Counted from the stretch's first letter, positions 33,921 to 43,660 are shown. The stretch: 64,000 nucleotides of DNA from Oceanidesulfovibrio marinus (GCF_013085545.1 NZ_CP039543.1:3875322-3939321); one strand, 5' to 3'. The notes: generated by a model not told the origin, from the letters alone. Translations and numbers: made by a program.

Positions 33921-34766
33921 ATGGAAAACGATCCGCATACGAACATGCCGCGACCCGATCGCACGGTTTGGCTCCGATTCAGCGCCACCCTGCTGGCGCT
34001 GTGCGCCGTGTTGGCTCTGATTACCGCGCCGGCCGTGGCTCGGGCCGAGGTTTTTACAGCCACGCATACCCATGTCATGGGCGATGACGAGAGCCGCAAC
34101 GATGCGCGCGAGGCCTGCCGCCAGGAATCGCGGCGTCAGATTATCGAACGCATCGGCACCTATACGGAAAGTCTTTCCGCCACCAAGGACTTCCAGCTCA
34201 CCAAGGACGAGGTGCGCTCCTTTGCCGGGGCAATGCTCACCGAGCAGAAGGTGGATGAAAACTGGACGGTGAACGGCACCGTGGTCAGCCTGACCTGCAC
34301 CATGACCGCCGAGGCCGATCTGGACAAGGCGCGCACGCTGATGGTGGAGCAGGGCAAGCAGGTCATCGCGCGGGAGCGGTTCCGGGAGTGGCGGGGCGAG
34401 GTTCGCGGCGACGCCACACGCAAGGGTACACTACGAGGGCCGGGAATGGCCGAGTCGGGCAACGACGCCATGACCGAAACAATGGTGCGCGACGAGGCGG
34501 CCGCCCTGGCCGCGGAACGTCAGCGCATGACCCGGCTGGCCGACCAGGTCGCCGTCAAGGGAATGACCCCGGACGAGGCGGACCGACTGCTGGGCAAGCC
34601 GGCGGCCTTGGTGGGCGGGGGCAACGCCCTGTGCGCTCAGTACGGCCGGATCTGGTACGTGTTTGAAGGCGGCCGTCTGCGCTGCGCCCGCACCAGGCTG
34701 TCGATCGGAGCCAACGGCGAGCAGTGCGACTGCGCCGGGTTCGGCATGGACTTCATCCTTCGTTAA
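33921..34766 (+). CDS. Secreted protein with BamE-like C-terminal segment
   Basis: A 281-residue protein of unassigned function. A basic N terminus and hydrophobic stretch (FSATLLALCAVLALI) ending AVARAEVF indicate a cleavable signal peptide at about residue 42. The mature N-terminal part (DDESRNDAREACRQESRRQI, TYTESLSATKDFQLTKDEV) resembles LPP20/FlgT-N-like modules in which a tandem helix is followed by a strand with VNGTVVSLTCTMTAEAD. The last ~80 residues (KGMTPDEADRLLGKPAALVG, QYGRIWYVFEGGRLRCARTR) follow the SmpA/OmlA/BamE pattern, and end with a CDCAGFG cysteine pair. It likely acts in the periplasm. It is 33 bp after the MBL gene. Domain assignments are from pattern memory only. Confidence 0.7.
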   Translation: MENDPHTNMPRPDRTVWLRFSATLLALCAVLALITAPAVARAEVFTATHTHVMGDDESRNDAREACRQESRRQIIERIGTYTESLSATKDFQLTKDEVRSFAGAMLTEQKVDENWTVNGTVVSLTCTMTAEADLDKARTLMVEQGKQVIARERFREWRGEVRGDATRKGTLRGPGMAESGNDAMTETMVRDEAAALAAERQRMTRLADQVAVKGMTPDEADRLLGKPAALVGGGNALCAQYGRIWYVFEGGRLRCARTRLSIGANGEQCDCAGFGMDFILR

Positions 34767-34934
34767 AGCTTCTTAATAACTCTCTGCGAGCGGCAGCGCC
34801 CCCTGGAATATCAGCAGGATATGGTGTAAACAGCTCGCTTGTCATCATCACGTCGCTTGACGAACGCATACGCCGCGCATAGTGGAGTGTACCGTTTGCG
34901 AACGTCAATTCACACCAAAAACGGCGTAATTATC

Positions 34935-36377
34935 GTGAGTTCCAAAAAACGCATCAGCGTCCTTTATATCAGCGGCATAGTCGTCGTGGTCATCGTGCTT
35001 GTGGTTGCCATCTACGCCACCAAGCCGGCAAAACCCATGGTGGAGTCGGTCCGCAATCCGCGCGTTCCGGTGCGCACCATCGATCTGGAAACCTCATCGA
35101 TCCGCCGGACCATCACCCTGCTGGGCACGGCCCGCGCCAGAAGCCGCGCCCAGTCGGCGGCAGAGGTCGGCGGCAACGTGGTCTGGATCAGCGAAAACTG
35201 CGAGCCCGGGCGCAAGGTGGCCCGGGGCGAGGCCCTTGTGCGCATCGACCCGCGGCCCTACGCCATCGCTCTGGATCAGGCCGAGGCGTCCTATGCCGAG
35301 GCCGAAGCCGCCGTGGGGCTGCAGGAGATTACCAACCAGACCGAGGAAGCCAAGCTGGAAGAGAGCAAGGACGAGCTGGACGCGGCCCAGAACGAGCTGG
35401 AGCGCAAGGAGCGGCTGTTCAAGAAGGGCGTGATCTCCGCTTCGGAGCTGGACACCCAGCGCAGCAGCTTTTCCACGGTGAAAAAGACCTACCTGGACGT
35501 GCTGTCCAACGTGAACTCGGCCAAGGCCCTGCTGAGGCAGAAGGAAGCGCAGCTGGCCATGAACAAGGCCCAGCGCGACAAGGCCGCGCTCGATCTGGAA
35601 CGGACCACGTTGTGCGCGCCGTTCGACGGCGAGATCGCCAACCGCTCCGTGGACGTGGGCAACCACATCAGCGCCAACACCGTGGCCTTCGAGGCCGTGG
35701 ACTTCAGTACCGTGGTCGTGGATATCCAGGTGCCCAGCCGCTACCTGGGCGTGGTGCGCGAGGACGTGGACTCCGGCGTGTGCAGCGACGTGCTGGTGAC
35801 GGTCAACGCCCGCGACGGCCGCATCTCCCGCCGGGGCAGGCTCGCCCACCTTTCGCCGTCGGCCGAGTCCGACACGCGCCTCTTTGCCGCGGAGATCTAC
35901 GTGGACAACCCGGCTGATCTGTCGCCCATCCTGCCCGGCCAGTTCGTGGAGGCTGTGATCCAGAAGACCACGCCGGAGCGGGCCGTGGTCATCCCCTATG
36001 CGGCCATGACCCAGGACTCCAGCGGCCTCTATGTCTACACCGTGGAACAGGCTGCGGCGGCAGGCGGGCAACCGGCTTCTGCAGACGCAGAAGCAGCCAA
36101 CCAAACCGCCGCCGGCGCGGCCCCTGTGGTGGAAAAGGCCCGACACGCCAGGAAGATCTATGTGGACGTGGCCTGGGAGCAGGGCGAGAACGCCGTGATT
36201 CAAGGTCTGGAGCCGGGAACGACCCTGGTGGTCTCCGGGCAGGAGGATCTGGTGGACGGCGCTCCGGTGGATATCGTGGGCACGGGCATGTCCATTGCCG
36301 CCGATTATCCGGACGGCGCCGTATCGGCCGCAGCCGGGGACAACGCCACGGCATGCGCGGTGAGCGCCGGGGAGTAG
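34935..36377 (+). CDS. RND efflux periplasmic adaptor (membrane fusion) protein
   Basis: A 480-residue HlyD/AcrA-type adaptor. A single N-terminal membrane helix (VLYISGIVVVVIVLVVAIYA) anchors it. The split lipoyl/barrel-sandwich halves are SAAEVGGNVVWISENCEPGR...GEALVRIDPRPY and TTLCAPFDGEIANRSVDVGN, on either side of an alpha-helical hairpin (about residues 90-220). Beta-barrel and membrane-proximal domains follow (PGQFVEAVIQ, AVVIPYAAMTQDSSGLYVYT), with an Ala/Gln-rich insert AAAAGGQPASADAEAANQTA at about 370-390. Start is uncertain: GTG 34935 gives a compact leader; a TTG at 34839 would extend it by 32 residues. The pump gene begins 4 bp after the stop. Confidence 0.9.
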   Translation: MSSKKRISVLYISGIVVVVIVLVVAIYATKPAKPMVESVRNPRVPVRTIDLETSSIRRTITLLGTARARSRAQSAAEVGGNVVWISENCEPGRKVARGEALVRIDPRPYAIALDQAEASYAEAEAAVGLQEITNQTEEAKLEESKDELDAAQNELERKERLFKKGVISASELDTQRSSFSTVKKTYLDVLSNVNSAKALLRQKEAQLAMNKAQRDKAALDLERTTLCAPFDGEIANRSVDVGNHISANTVAFEAVDFSTVVVDIQVPSRYLGVVREDVDSGVCSDVLVTVNARDGRISRRGRLAHLSPSAESDTRLFAAEIYVDNPADLSPILPGQFVEAVIQKTTPERAVVIPYAAMTQDSSGLYVYTVEQAAAAGGQPASADAEAANQTAAGAAPVVEKARHARKIYVDVAWEQGENAVIQGLEPGTTLVVSGQEDLVDGAPVDIVGTGMSIAADYPDGAVSAAAGDNATACAVSAGE

Positions 36378-36381
36378 CCGC

Positions 36382-39300
36382 GTGGGCATGATGAAGAAGC
36401 TTGCCGAGTTCTCGGTGCACAACCCTGTCACCGTGAACCTGATCATGATCTCCATCCTGGTGATGGGCGTGGTGCTGTACAAGTTCCACATGCCCAAGGA
36501 GGTGTTCCCGGAGTTCAGCGAGAACCAGATCATCGTGACCACAGTCTATCCGGGGGCCTCGGCCGAGGAGATCGAGAAGAACGTGACCCTCAAGATCGAG
36601 GAAGCCGTGAGCGACCTCGACTATGTGGAAGACCTCTCCTCCACCACGCAGGAAGGGTTTTCCCAGGTCACCATCGAGATCTCGCCGGAAGCCAAGAACC
36701 TGCCCAAGCTCGTCAGCGACGCACAGCAGGCCATCGACCAGATCGACGAGTTTCCCGAGGACGCCGACGACCCCATCGTCAAGGAGATGCAGCCGAACAT
36801 CCCGGTCATCACCGTCTCCCTGTATGGCGAGGTCAATCTTAAGTATCTCAAAGGCATAGTGGATGATCTCGAAAGCGAGATCCAGTCCATCAACGGCGTC
36901 TCCGACGTACGCATCTCCGGCCTTCCGGACCGCGAGATATGGGTGGAGGTGCAGCCCGAGATGCTGGAGCGCTACGGCCTCACCCTCTCCTCCATCTCCA
37001 ACGTCATCCGCGAGCACAACTTCGACCTGCCCGGCGGCACCCTGCCCACGGCTCAGGGCGAGTTCCTGATCCGCACCGTGGGCAAGTCGGCCACGGCCAA
37101 AGGGCTGGAGGACATCCCCCTGGTGACAACGCCCACGGGCGGCAAGCTCCGCCTGGGCGAGGTGGCCCGGGTCCGCGACTGGTTCAAGGACGAAAGCTCC
37201 CTGGGCCGCTTCAACCTGCAGCGGGCCGTGAACCTGACCGTGACCAAGACCCGCGCCGGCGACGCCATCAAGGTTTCCAAAGACGTGCGCGACCTGGTGG
37301 ACAACTACCGCAAAAGGCTGCCCCCCACCGTGGACATCGGCGTGTTCAACGACACCTCGGTGTACGTGAAGAACCGGCTGCAGACCCTGTCCTCGTCCGG
37401 CCTGCAGGGCCTGGTCATGGTCTTCATCTTCCTGCTGCTCATGCTCAACTGGCGCGTGGCCTCCATGGTCACCATGGGCATTCCCATATCGTTCCTGGGC
37501 GCGATCATCATCATGGCCTGGGCCGGCATGACCATGAACATGATGTCCATGTTCGCGCTCATTGTCGTGCTGGGCCTGGTGGTGGACGACGCCGTGGTCA
37601 TCGGCGAGAACGTCTACCGCCACTACGAGTCCGGGCTCTCGCCACGGGAGGCGGCCATCAAGGGCGCGAGCGAGGTGAGCTGGCCGGTCATCGCCGCGGT
37701 GGCCACCACGGTGGCGGCGTTCATGCCGCTGCTGCTCATCCCCGGCACCATGGGCGTGTTCCTGGGCGTCATCCCAAAGGTGGTCATCTTTGCGCTGCTC
37801 GTCTCCCTGCTGGAGGCGCTGGTGGTGCTGCCTTCGCACATGGCGGAGTTCCTGCCGGCCACGCCGCCGGAGCCCTCGGCATTGCGCAGAAAGATCAACG
37901 CCTTTATCGACGGCGTCATTACCCGCTACGGCAAGCTGCTGGACCGCTGTCTGGAGTGGCGCTACGTGTTTCTCGCCGGCGTGCTGGGCGTGTCCACGCT
38001 GATCATCGCCTTTGCCGTGCTCCACATCCCGTTCCGGCTCTTCCAGGAGTTCGAGGGCAGCCAGTTTTACGTGAGCGTGGAGGCACCGCCGGCATCCTCC
38101 CTGGAGGAGACCGAGGACCTGATGAAGCGGGTGGAGCGGTCGGTGAACAATGCGATTCCGCAGAGCGAGCTGGCCTCCCTGGTGACCAACGTGGGCTTCC
38201 TCATGGGCCGTGGCAAAAGCGGTGATCAGGGCGAGAACCTTGCGCAGATCATCGTGGAGCTCAACGACCTGGGCATGGGCCGGCTGCGTCCGCTCAAGGC
38301 CGTGATGGACGACGTGCGCGAGGCCGTGCAGCCGTACGCCGCCGGGAACACGGTCACGGTCCAGGCCATGCAGTCCGGGCCGGGCGGCGACCCAATCTAC
38401 GTGCTCATCAGCGGGGCCGACCTGGACGTGCTGCAGAACATCTCCAACCAGGTCAAGGCGTTCATCCAGGAGTTCCCGGCCGCCAGCGACGTGAAGGACA
38501 ACCTGGACGCCGGCAAGCCGGAGCTGCAGGTGCAGCTCAAGCCCCATGCGTTCGCCCTGGGCCTGACCAACTCCATGGTGGCTGGCCAGCTTCGCGACGC
38601 CTTTATCGGCTCGGAAAGCTCCAAGTTCCAGACCTCGCGCGAGGACATCGATGTCCGCGTGAAGCTGCCAGAGAGCAGCGCCAGCCAACTCGACTCCCTG
38701 ATGCACTTCAAGGTCACGCTGCCGACGGGCCGCAAGGTGCAGCTTTCCGAGATCGCGAACGTGGCCAAGACCAAGGGCATCTCCTCCATCACGCGCGAGA
38801 ACAGGAAACGCGCCGTGATCATCACCGGCGAGCTGAACCAGGACATCACCACGTCCAAGGTGCTCTCCGCGGCGGTAAAGGAGAAGTTCTCCAACATTCC
38901 GCAGCGCTACCCCGGCTACAGCATCGAAACCGAGCGCGGCGAGGTGGAGGACATCAACGAGTCCATGGCCGCGCTGGGCAGCGCCTTCATGCTCGGGCTG
39001 CTGCTCATCTACTTTATCCTGGGCACGCAGTTCAAAAGCTACCTGCAACCCTTTGTGGTCATGGCCGCCATCCCCTTCGGCATAGACGGCGTGCTCCTGG
39101 GCCACATCGTCATGGGGCAGGACCTGGGCCTGCTCTCCATGATCGGCCTTGTTGCGCTGTCGGGCATCGTGGTCAACGACTCCCTGGTGCTCGTGGACTT
39201 CGTGAACCAGCGCCGGCGCGAGGGCTCGGCCCGCCGCAGCTCTCTGGTGGAGGCGGGCATGGTCCGGCTGCGGCCCATCGTGCTCACATCCGTTACCACC

Positions 39301-39525
39301 ATGGGCGGCCTGTTCTTCCTGGCCTTCTTCGCCTCGGGCCAGGCCCGGTTCCTCTCGCCCATGGCCATCGCCATCTTCTTCGGACTCATGTCCTCCACAG
39401 TCATCACCCTCTTCATTGTGCCCTGCCTGTACGCCGTGCTGGACGATCTTGCCTATATGGTTACGGGCAAGACCACCACGGAGCGGGCCGTCGCCGCCTC
39501 GTCCACGCCGCGCACCGATCCCTAA
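36382..39525 (+). CDS. RND efflux transporter permease, HAE1/AcrB type
   Basis: A 1047-residue inner-membrane proton-driven pump. It starts MKKLAEFSVHNPVTVNLIM. It has two large periplasmic loops and twelve expected membrane helices. The proton-relay acidic pair is in TM4 (ALIVVLGLVVDDAVVIGENV, about residues 393-412). The matching TM10 segment is GLVALSGIVVNDSLVLVDFV. Pore-domain motifs include VYPGASAEEIEKNVTLKIEE and EKNV. The GTG at 36382 is four bases after the adaptor stop; an in-frame ATG at 36388 (GMM) is an alternative. No outer-membrane TolC-like gene is in the operon, so the third component is encoded elsewhere. Substrate unknown. Confidence 0.95.
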   Translation: MGMMKKLAEFSVHNPVTVNLIMISILVMGVVLYKFHMPKEVFPEFSENQIIVTTVYPGASAEEIEKNVTLKIEEAVSDLDYVEDLSSTTQEGFSQVTIEISPEAKNLPKLVSDAQQAIDQIDEFPEDADDPIVKEMQPNIPVITVSLYGEVNLKYLKGIVDDLESEIQSINGVSDVRISGLPDREIWVEVQPEMLERYGLTLSSISNVIREHNFDLPGGTLPTAQGEFLIRTVGKSATAKGLEDIPLVTTPTGGKLRLGEVARVRDWFKDESSLGRFNLQRAVNLTVTKTRAGDAIKVSKDVRDLVDNYRKRLPPTVDIGVFNDTSVYVKNRLQTLSSSGLQGLVMVFIFLLLMLNWRVASMVTMGIPISFLGAIIIMAWAGMTMNMMSMFALIVVLGLVVDDAVVIGENVYRHYESGLSPREAAIKGASEVSWPVIAAVATTVAAFMPLLLIPGTMGVFLGVIPKVVIFALLVSLLEALVVLPSHMAEFLPATPPEPSALRRKINAFIDGVITRYGKLLDRCLEWRYVFLAGVLGVSTLIIAFAVLHIPFRLFQEFEGSQFYVSVEAPPASSLEETEDLMKRVERSVNNAIPQSELASLVTNVGFLMGRGKSGDQGENLAQIIVELNDLGMGRLRPLKAVMDDVREAVQPYAAGNTVTVQAMQSGPGGDPIYVLISGADLDVLQNISNQVKAFIQEFPAASDVKDNLDAGKPELQVQLKPHAFALGLTNSMVAGQLRDAFIGSESSKFQTSREDIDVRVKLPESSASQLDSLMHFKVTLPTGRKVQLSEIANVAKTKGISSITRENRKRAVIITGELNQDITTSKVLSAAVKEKFSNIPQRYPGYSIETERGEVEDINESMAALGSAFMLGLLLIYFILGTQFKSYLQPFVVMAAIPFGIDGVLLGHIVMGQDLGLLSMIGLVALSGIVVNDSLVLVDFVNQRRREGSARRSSLVEAGMVRLRPIVLTSVTTMGGLFFLAFFASGQARFLSPMAIAIFFGLMSSTVITLFIVPCLYAVLDDLAYMVTGKTTTERAVAASSTPRTDP

Positions 39526-39801
39526 CCGGGCGTGTCGCATGGAGCCCCCGGCTATCCGGCAACGGCGGCCATGATGTCGTGCCGCCAGGCTGCGGGCCCG
39601 TTCAGGGAGCGTCCAGTAACGGCATAATGGCCTTCCACGCCCGCAGTCCGGCCGGCCGCAATCTGGTCTCGCCCTTCTTTGTTGTGCTTGTCTGCGCGAT
39701 TGGATAGAAATCGAGCCCCGTGGTCGGTCTTGCCCTCATGGCCGGTTCCACGTATCCCGGAAGAGCGTCCAGATGCGCGTTATCAAAGCGGGAACCGAAC
39801 A

Positions 39802-42462
39802 GTGCGATTGAGAAAAGCCACCATTCTGATGCTCATCGGCTCCATTGTCGCCTTGGCGCTGATCCTGGCCGCGGCGTCGGAGCTCATTATCGGCTCCGGC
39901 TTCGACGAGCTCGAGGTCGAACGGGACGAGCAGAACCTCCAGCGCGCGGTGCGGCTGCTGCACAACGAGGTGGACGGCATCGACACCCTCGTTCTCGACT
40001 GGTCAGCCTGGGACGCGGCCTACGACTTCGTGTCCAGCCATAATCAGAAGTTCATCGATCAGAACATCATTCCGGCCACATTCGAGGAGCAGGGTCTCGA
40101 CTTCATCGGCGTGTTCACGTTGGATGGCGCGCCGGTCTACGCCGTGGGCGTGGACCCGGACACCGGGGAGCTGGCACCGTCCCCGGAAGGACTGCTCGCG
40201 AAGCTGGAGCCGGGTCGCATCCTGTATCCGGCCGAGCAGGACGGAGAGCTCCAACCGGTCAAGGGGCTGTTGCTGCTCGAAGGAGGGCCGTTCCTGGTGG
40301 CGGTCCGTCCCATTGTCAAAAGCAGCGGGGAAGGACCGGCCGCCGGCTTGCTCGTCATGGGCAAGTTCGTCAATCAGGAGACAGCGGCCGGCTTGGAAGA
40401 GAGCCTGGGCCTTCCGCTGGCGGTCTACCGGCCGGACAGGGAGATGCCTTCCTGGGCAAAGGCCCTTGTGCAGTCGCCCGCGCTCACCATTCTGGACACC
40501 ACAGATCACCACGCGGCCAAAGGGTATGTGGAGATCAAGGATCTCTACGGCAATCCGGGGCTTGTCATCGAGCTGCTCCTTGACCGCGACATCCATCTGC
40601 AGAGCCACCGCACTATCCGCTACTTCGTCATCACCATGGTGGGGGCTATGCTGCTGTTCAGCGCGCTTGTGCTGCTCTTCATCGAGACGCGCGTGCTCTC
40701 GCGCATGGCCAGCCTGAACCGCCAGGTGGGTAAGCTCAGCGCCAATCCGAACCTGCAGACCCGCATCCAGCTGGATTCCAACGACGAGCTCACCGAGCTG
40801 GCCGGCGGTATCAACTCCATGCTCGACAAGATCGCCGAGGCCAGGGACAGCATGTACAGGGAGCTCGACGCCCGTCGTTCCGGCGAGCTGTTCCTCTCCC
40901 AGGTCTTCGATGCGGTCAAGGCCGGCATCATGCTGGTGGACCCGGTGGAGTTCACCATCCAGGACGTCAACAGCTTCGCCCTGACCCTGATGGGGCGTAC
41001 GCGCGAAGAGGTTGTCGGAATGCGCTGCCACGGCGTTGTCTGCCCGGCCGAGGCCGGACGCTGCCCGGTGGTGGATCTCGGCGACAGGATGGATCACTCC
41101 GTGCGCGAGCTCATAGCCGCCGGCGGCCGCACCATCCCCATCCTCAAGTCCGTGAACCGGGTGCAGCGCAACGGCAAGGATCTGTTGCTGGAAACCTTCA
41201 TCGACATCACAGATATCCGCGACGCCGAAAACGCCCTGAAGCTTTCCGAGGAGATGTACCGGACCGTCTTCCGCAACACCGGCGCCGCCAGCATCATTGT
41301 GGACATGGCCGGCATGATCACCATGGCCAACGAGCAGTTCGAGGTTCTGGCCGGGGTCAAGGCCGAGGAGGTGGAGCTGCGCTACTTCTGGATGGACTTC
41401 TTCCCGCAGGAAACGCAGCGCGCATTGCTCGCCTTGCAGGAGGTTGCCCAGCGGGAAGGACGGGCCCAGCACGCCATGCTCACCTTCCGCACCGTGGCCG
41501 GGGAGGAACGGTACGTGCGCGCTCTGCTGGCGAAGCTTCCCGGCGTCAATGTCTGTGTCATCTCCCTGCAGGACCTGACCGAGCAGCAGCAGACCGAGAA
41601 GGCCCTGCGCACCATCCAGCAGGAGCTGGAAGAGACAGTGTCCTTGCGCACCAAGGATCTGCGCGACGCCGTGGAAGAGCTCAAGGAGATGGATCAGCTC
41701 AAGTCGGCGTTTCTTTCCTCGGCCTCCCACGAGCTGCGCACCCCACTTACCTCGGTGCTGGGCTACGCCAAGCTGCTTAAGAGGACTCTCCGCCGCCACT
41801 TCTGGCCCCTGGCCAAGCACAAGGAAGAGCTGGAGCACATCGTTCAGGAGGTGGAGACCAACTTCACCACCATCGAGCGTGAAGGAAGGCGGCTGACCCA
41901 GATCATCGACGACCTGCTGGACCTGAACAACATCGAGTCCGGCTCCATGGCCTGGCGCGACGAGGTGTTCAACCCGGCCGACGTGCTGGATGAGGCGGCC
42001 AAGGCCATAACCCCCGCCCTGGCAAAGAAGGAGCTCGTGCACCTGGTGTCGTCGTACCAGCGGAGGCTCAGCCCGGTGCGCATGGACCGCCTGCGCCTCT
42101 TCCAGTTGCTCTACAACCTCCTGGACAACGCCGTGAAGTTCACCCACCAGGGCAAGATCGTGCTCAGCGCAAAGGAGCAGGTGACCGGAATCCTGGAGAT
42201 CCGCGTGGAGGACTCGGGCATGGGCATCGCCAAGGATGAGATGGAGTCCATCTTCGACAAGTTCTACCAGACCCAGTCCCTGGATTCCCTCTCGGAAAAG
42301 CCCCTTGGCACGGGGCTCGGCCTGACCATCTGCCGCCGCATCGTGGAGCGCTACGGCGGCCGCATCTGGGTGGAGTCGGAGAACGGCAAGGGCTCCACCT
42401 TTATCGTGCGTCTGCCCACGGTGGAGGCGGAGAAAGAGCTCCGCAAGCTGGCTTCGGAATAA
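39802..42462 (+). CDS. Sensor histidine kinase: CHASE4-HAMP-PAS-PAS-HisKA-HATPase
   Basis: A membrane-bound two-component sensor of about 886 residues. TM1 (ILMLIGSIVALALILAAASE) is followed by a periplasmic CHASE4 domain (about 30-265) with its hallmark DWSAWDAAYDFV. TM2 is at about 272-292, then HAMP. PAS 1 (about 360-470) carries an unusual cysteine cluster, RCHGVVCPAEAGRCPVV. PAS 2 is at about 480-600. HisKA has SSASHELRTPLTSVLGYAKL (phospho-His about 643), and the ATPase has NLLDNAVKFT, VEDSGMGIAKDE and PLGTGLGLTICRRIVERYGG. No response regulator gene is adjacent. The start is uncertain; GTG 39802 gives a basic leader VRLRKA before TM1. A bidirectional terminator follows 64 bp after the stop. 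Confidence 0.92.
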   Translation: MRLRKATILMLIGSIVALALILAAASELIIGSGFDELEVERDEQNLQRAVRLLHNEVDGIDTLVLDWSAWDAAYDFVSSHNQKFIDQNIIPATFEEQGLDFIGVFTLDGAPVYAVGVDPDTGELAPSPEGLLAKLEPGRILYPAEQDGELQPVKGLLLLEGGPFLVAVRPIVKSSGEGPAAGLLVMGKFVNQETAAGLEESLGLPLAVYRPDREMPSWAKALVQSPALTILDTTDHHAAKGYVEIKDLYGNPGLVIELLLDRDIHLQSHRTIRYFVITMVGAMLLFSALVLLFIETRVLSRMASLNRQVGKLSANPNLQTRIQLDSNDELTELAGGINSMLDKIAEARDSMYRELDARRSGELFLSQVFDAVKAGIMLVDPVEFTIQDVNSFALTLMGRTREEVVGMRCHGVVCPAEAGRCPVVDLGDRMDHSVRELIAAGGRTIPILKSVNRVQRNGKDLLLETFIDITDIRDAENALKLSEEMYRTVFRNTGAASIIVDMAGMITMANEQFEVLAGVKAEEVELRYFWMDFFPQETQRALLALQEVAQREGRAQHAMLTFRTVAGEERYVRALLAKLPGVNVCVISLQDLTEQQQTEKALRTIQQELEETVSLRTKDLRDAVEELKEMDQLKSAFLSSASHELRTPLTSVLGYAKLLKRTLRRHFWPLAKHKEELEHIVQEVETNFTTIEREGRRLTQIIDDLLDLNNIESGSMAWRDEVFNPADVLDEAAKAITPALAKKELVHLVSSYQRRLSPVRMDRLRLFQLLYNLLDNAVKFTHQGKIVLSAKEQVTGILEIRVEDSGMGIAKDEMESIFDKFYQTQSLDSLSEKPLGTGLGLTICRRIVERYGGRIWVESENGKGSTFIVRLPTVEAEKELRKLASE

Positions 42463-42526
42463 GCGCCCGGTCGGCTCGGTCGGGCCAGGCGGCGCCACAC
42501 ATATCGCGACAACGCGACAACGCAAC

Positions 42527-42559
42527 AAAGGCCGGGACGGTTTGCCCATCCCGGCCTTT
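42527..42559. terminator. Bidirectional terminator between the kinase gene and hppD-like gene
   Basis: AAAGGCCGGGA (42527-42537) pairs perfectly with TCCCGGCCTTT (42549-42559), loop of 11, followed by CTCTTT on the plus strand. AT flanks on both sides suit two converging genes. Confidence 0.85.
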
Positions 42560-42580
42560 CTCTTTGCGGATTGCGAACGC

Positions 42581-43660
42581 CTACTGCTTGTCGGTGGCCC
42601 GCGTCAGGTCCGTGACGTTGGACTTGGTGAAGAAGCCGTCAAAGCCGCCGTAGCGGTGGATGTACTCGTTGACGAGGTAGGTGTGGGGCGAGGCCACGGT
42701 GAAGGTCTGCTTGAGCCCGTCCTCGCGCGAGCCCACAAGCTCCACCAGAAACTCCATGCCGTCGTCGCCCAGGGCCTTGTAGGTGGCGTCGATGTCCTCG
42801 GTGCGGAAGGCCATGTGGTGCACGCGCAGGCCGTAGTTGTAGATGAACTTCTCCGTGGGGCCGGAGGAGGCCGGGTCCACAAAGGGCTCAATGCCAGAGG
42901 TGAAGACCTGGGCGTAGTCCTCCTGGCTCATCCGCGCCACGTTGGTGATGGAGTTGAGGCTCTTCACGTACACGGCGAAGTCGAAGTCGTAGTCGGTCAG
43001 GTCCATGAACTCCAGGATGGCGTCGTCGCGGTGCTCCGCCTTCACGCGGGTAGCCGTGTGGTCCAGCTCGAAGATGTTCTTCAGGTGCGCAAGGTCCGGC
43101 TTCTGGAAGAACCACTCCAGCGGTTTCGCGTGCTCCATGCAGTAGGAGCCCTCCTCGTGCAGCCACTGCACGAAGCCCAGGGAGTTACCCGTGTACGGCG
43201 ACGGCGCCGTCTGGATGAACAGGTACTCGGAGGTGCGCACCGGCTCCTCGGTCATGAAGCGGATGCCGCGTCTTTTCTGGATATCCACGTAACGGGCGAG
43301 GTCGCGGCACTTGTAAACGAAGGTCTCCAGCCGCGCGTTGGGCATGTCGTGGGACTTGGGCCGGTCGTTGAAGGGGAGGAAGGGATTCTCCCCGGCCTTG
43401 CGGCTGGTCAGCAGGAAGTCGGCCCCGCCTTCGATGCCCAGCACGCAGGTGGTCCGCTCCGGGGTCTCGAAGGCCTCGGCGAAGTCGAGCCCGGTGTAGC
43501 GCAAGAGCTCCTCCACCGCGGGCTTCAGGTGGTCCGGCTCCACGTTGATGACCACCGATTCCAGCCCGCCCACCAGGCCGTCCAGCCCGGCGTCGCTGCG
43601 TTCCCTGGCCTTCTGCTCCACGCGCTCCAGAAGCCGCGCGTCCTCGTTGCGAAACGTCAT
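42581..43660 (-). CDS. 4-Hydroxyphenylpyruvate-dioxygenase-like VOC protein
   Basis: A 359-residue two-module vicinal-oxygen-chelate protein resembling 4-hydroxyphenylpyruvate dioxygenase, which converts 4-hydroxyphenylpyruvate to homogentisate with Fe(II) and O2. The three iron ligands of that family are in place in the C-terminal module: IFELDHTATRV (His, about 198), LRVHHMAFRTEDID (His, about 281) and YLVNEYIHRYGGFDGFF (Glu, about 332), with the characteristic GFDGFFT-type ending. The linker and N-terminal module are divergent, so hydroxymandelate-synthase-like or non-oxygenase activity is possible. It lies 55 bp after NAD-glutamate dehydrogenase, probably in one transcript. GAGGAG precedes the ATG. 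An O2-using enzyme would be unexpected in a strict anaerobe. Confidence 0.78.
   Translation of the reverse strand: MTFRNEDARLLERVEQKARERSDAGLDGLVGGLESVVINVEPDHLKPAVEELLRYTGLDFAEAFETPERTTCVLGIEGGADFLLTSRKAGENPFLPFNDRPKSHDMPNARLETFVYKCRDLARYVDIQKRRGIRFMTEEPVRTSEYLFIQTAPSPYTGNSLGFVQWLHEEGSYCMEHAKPLEWFFQKPDLAHLKNIFELDHTATRVKAEHRDDAILEFMDLTDYDFDFAVYVKSLNSITNVARMSQEDYAQVFTSGIEPFVDPASSGPTEKFIYNYGLRVHHMAFRTEDIDATYKALGDDGMEFLVELVGSREDGLKQTFTVASPHTYLVNEYIHRYGGFDGFFTKSNVTDLTRATDKQ

Noticed and set aside
35989-39540. 1183-codon open frame on the minus strand opposite the RND pump
   Set aside because: Antisense artefact of GC-rich codon bias. The plus-strand frame encodes the full RND transporter with all motifs; the antisense translation is rich in His, Gly and Arg and has no known domain.
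40003-42549. 848-codon minus-strand frame opposite the histidine kinase
   Set aside because: The kinase motifs (CHASE4, HisKA, HATPase) are clear on the plus strand; the opposite frame is a low-complexity shadow.
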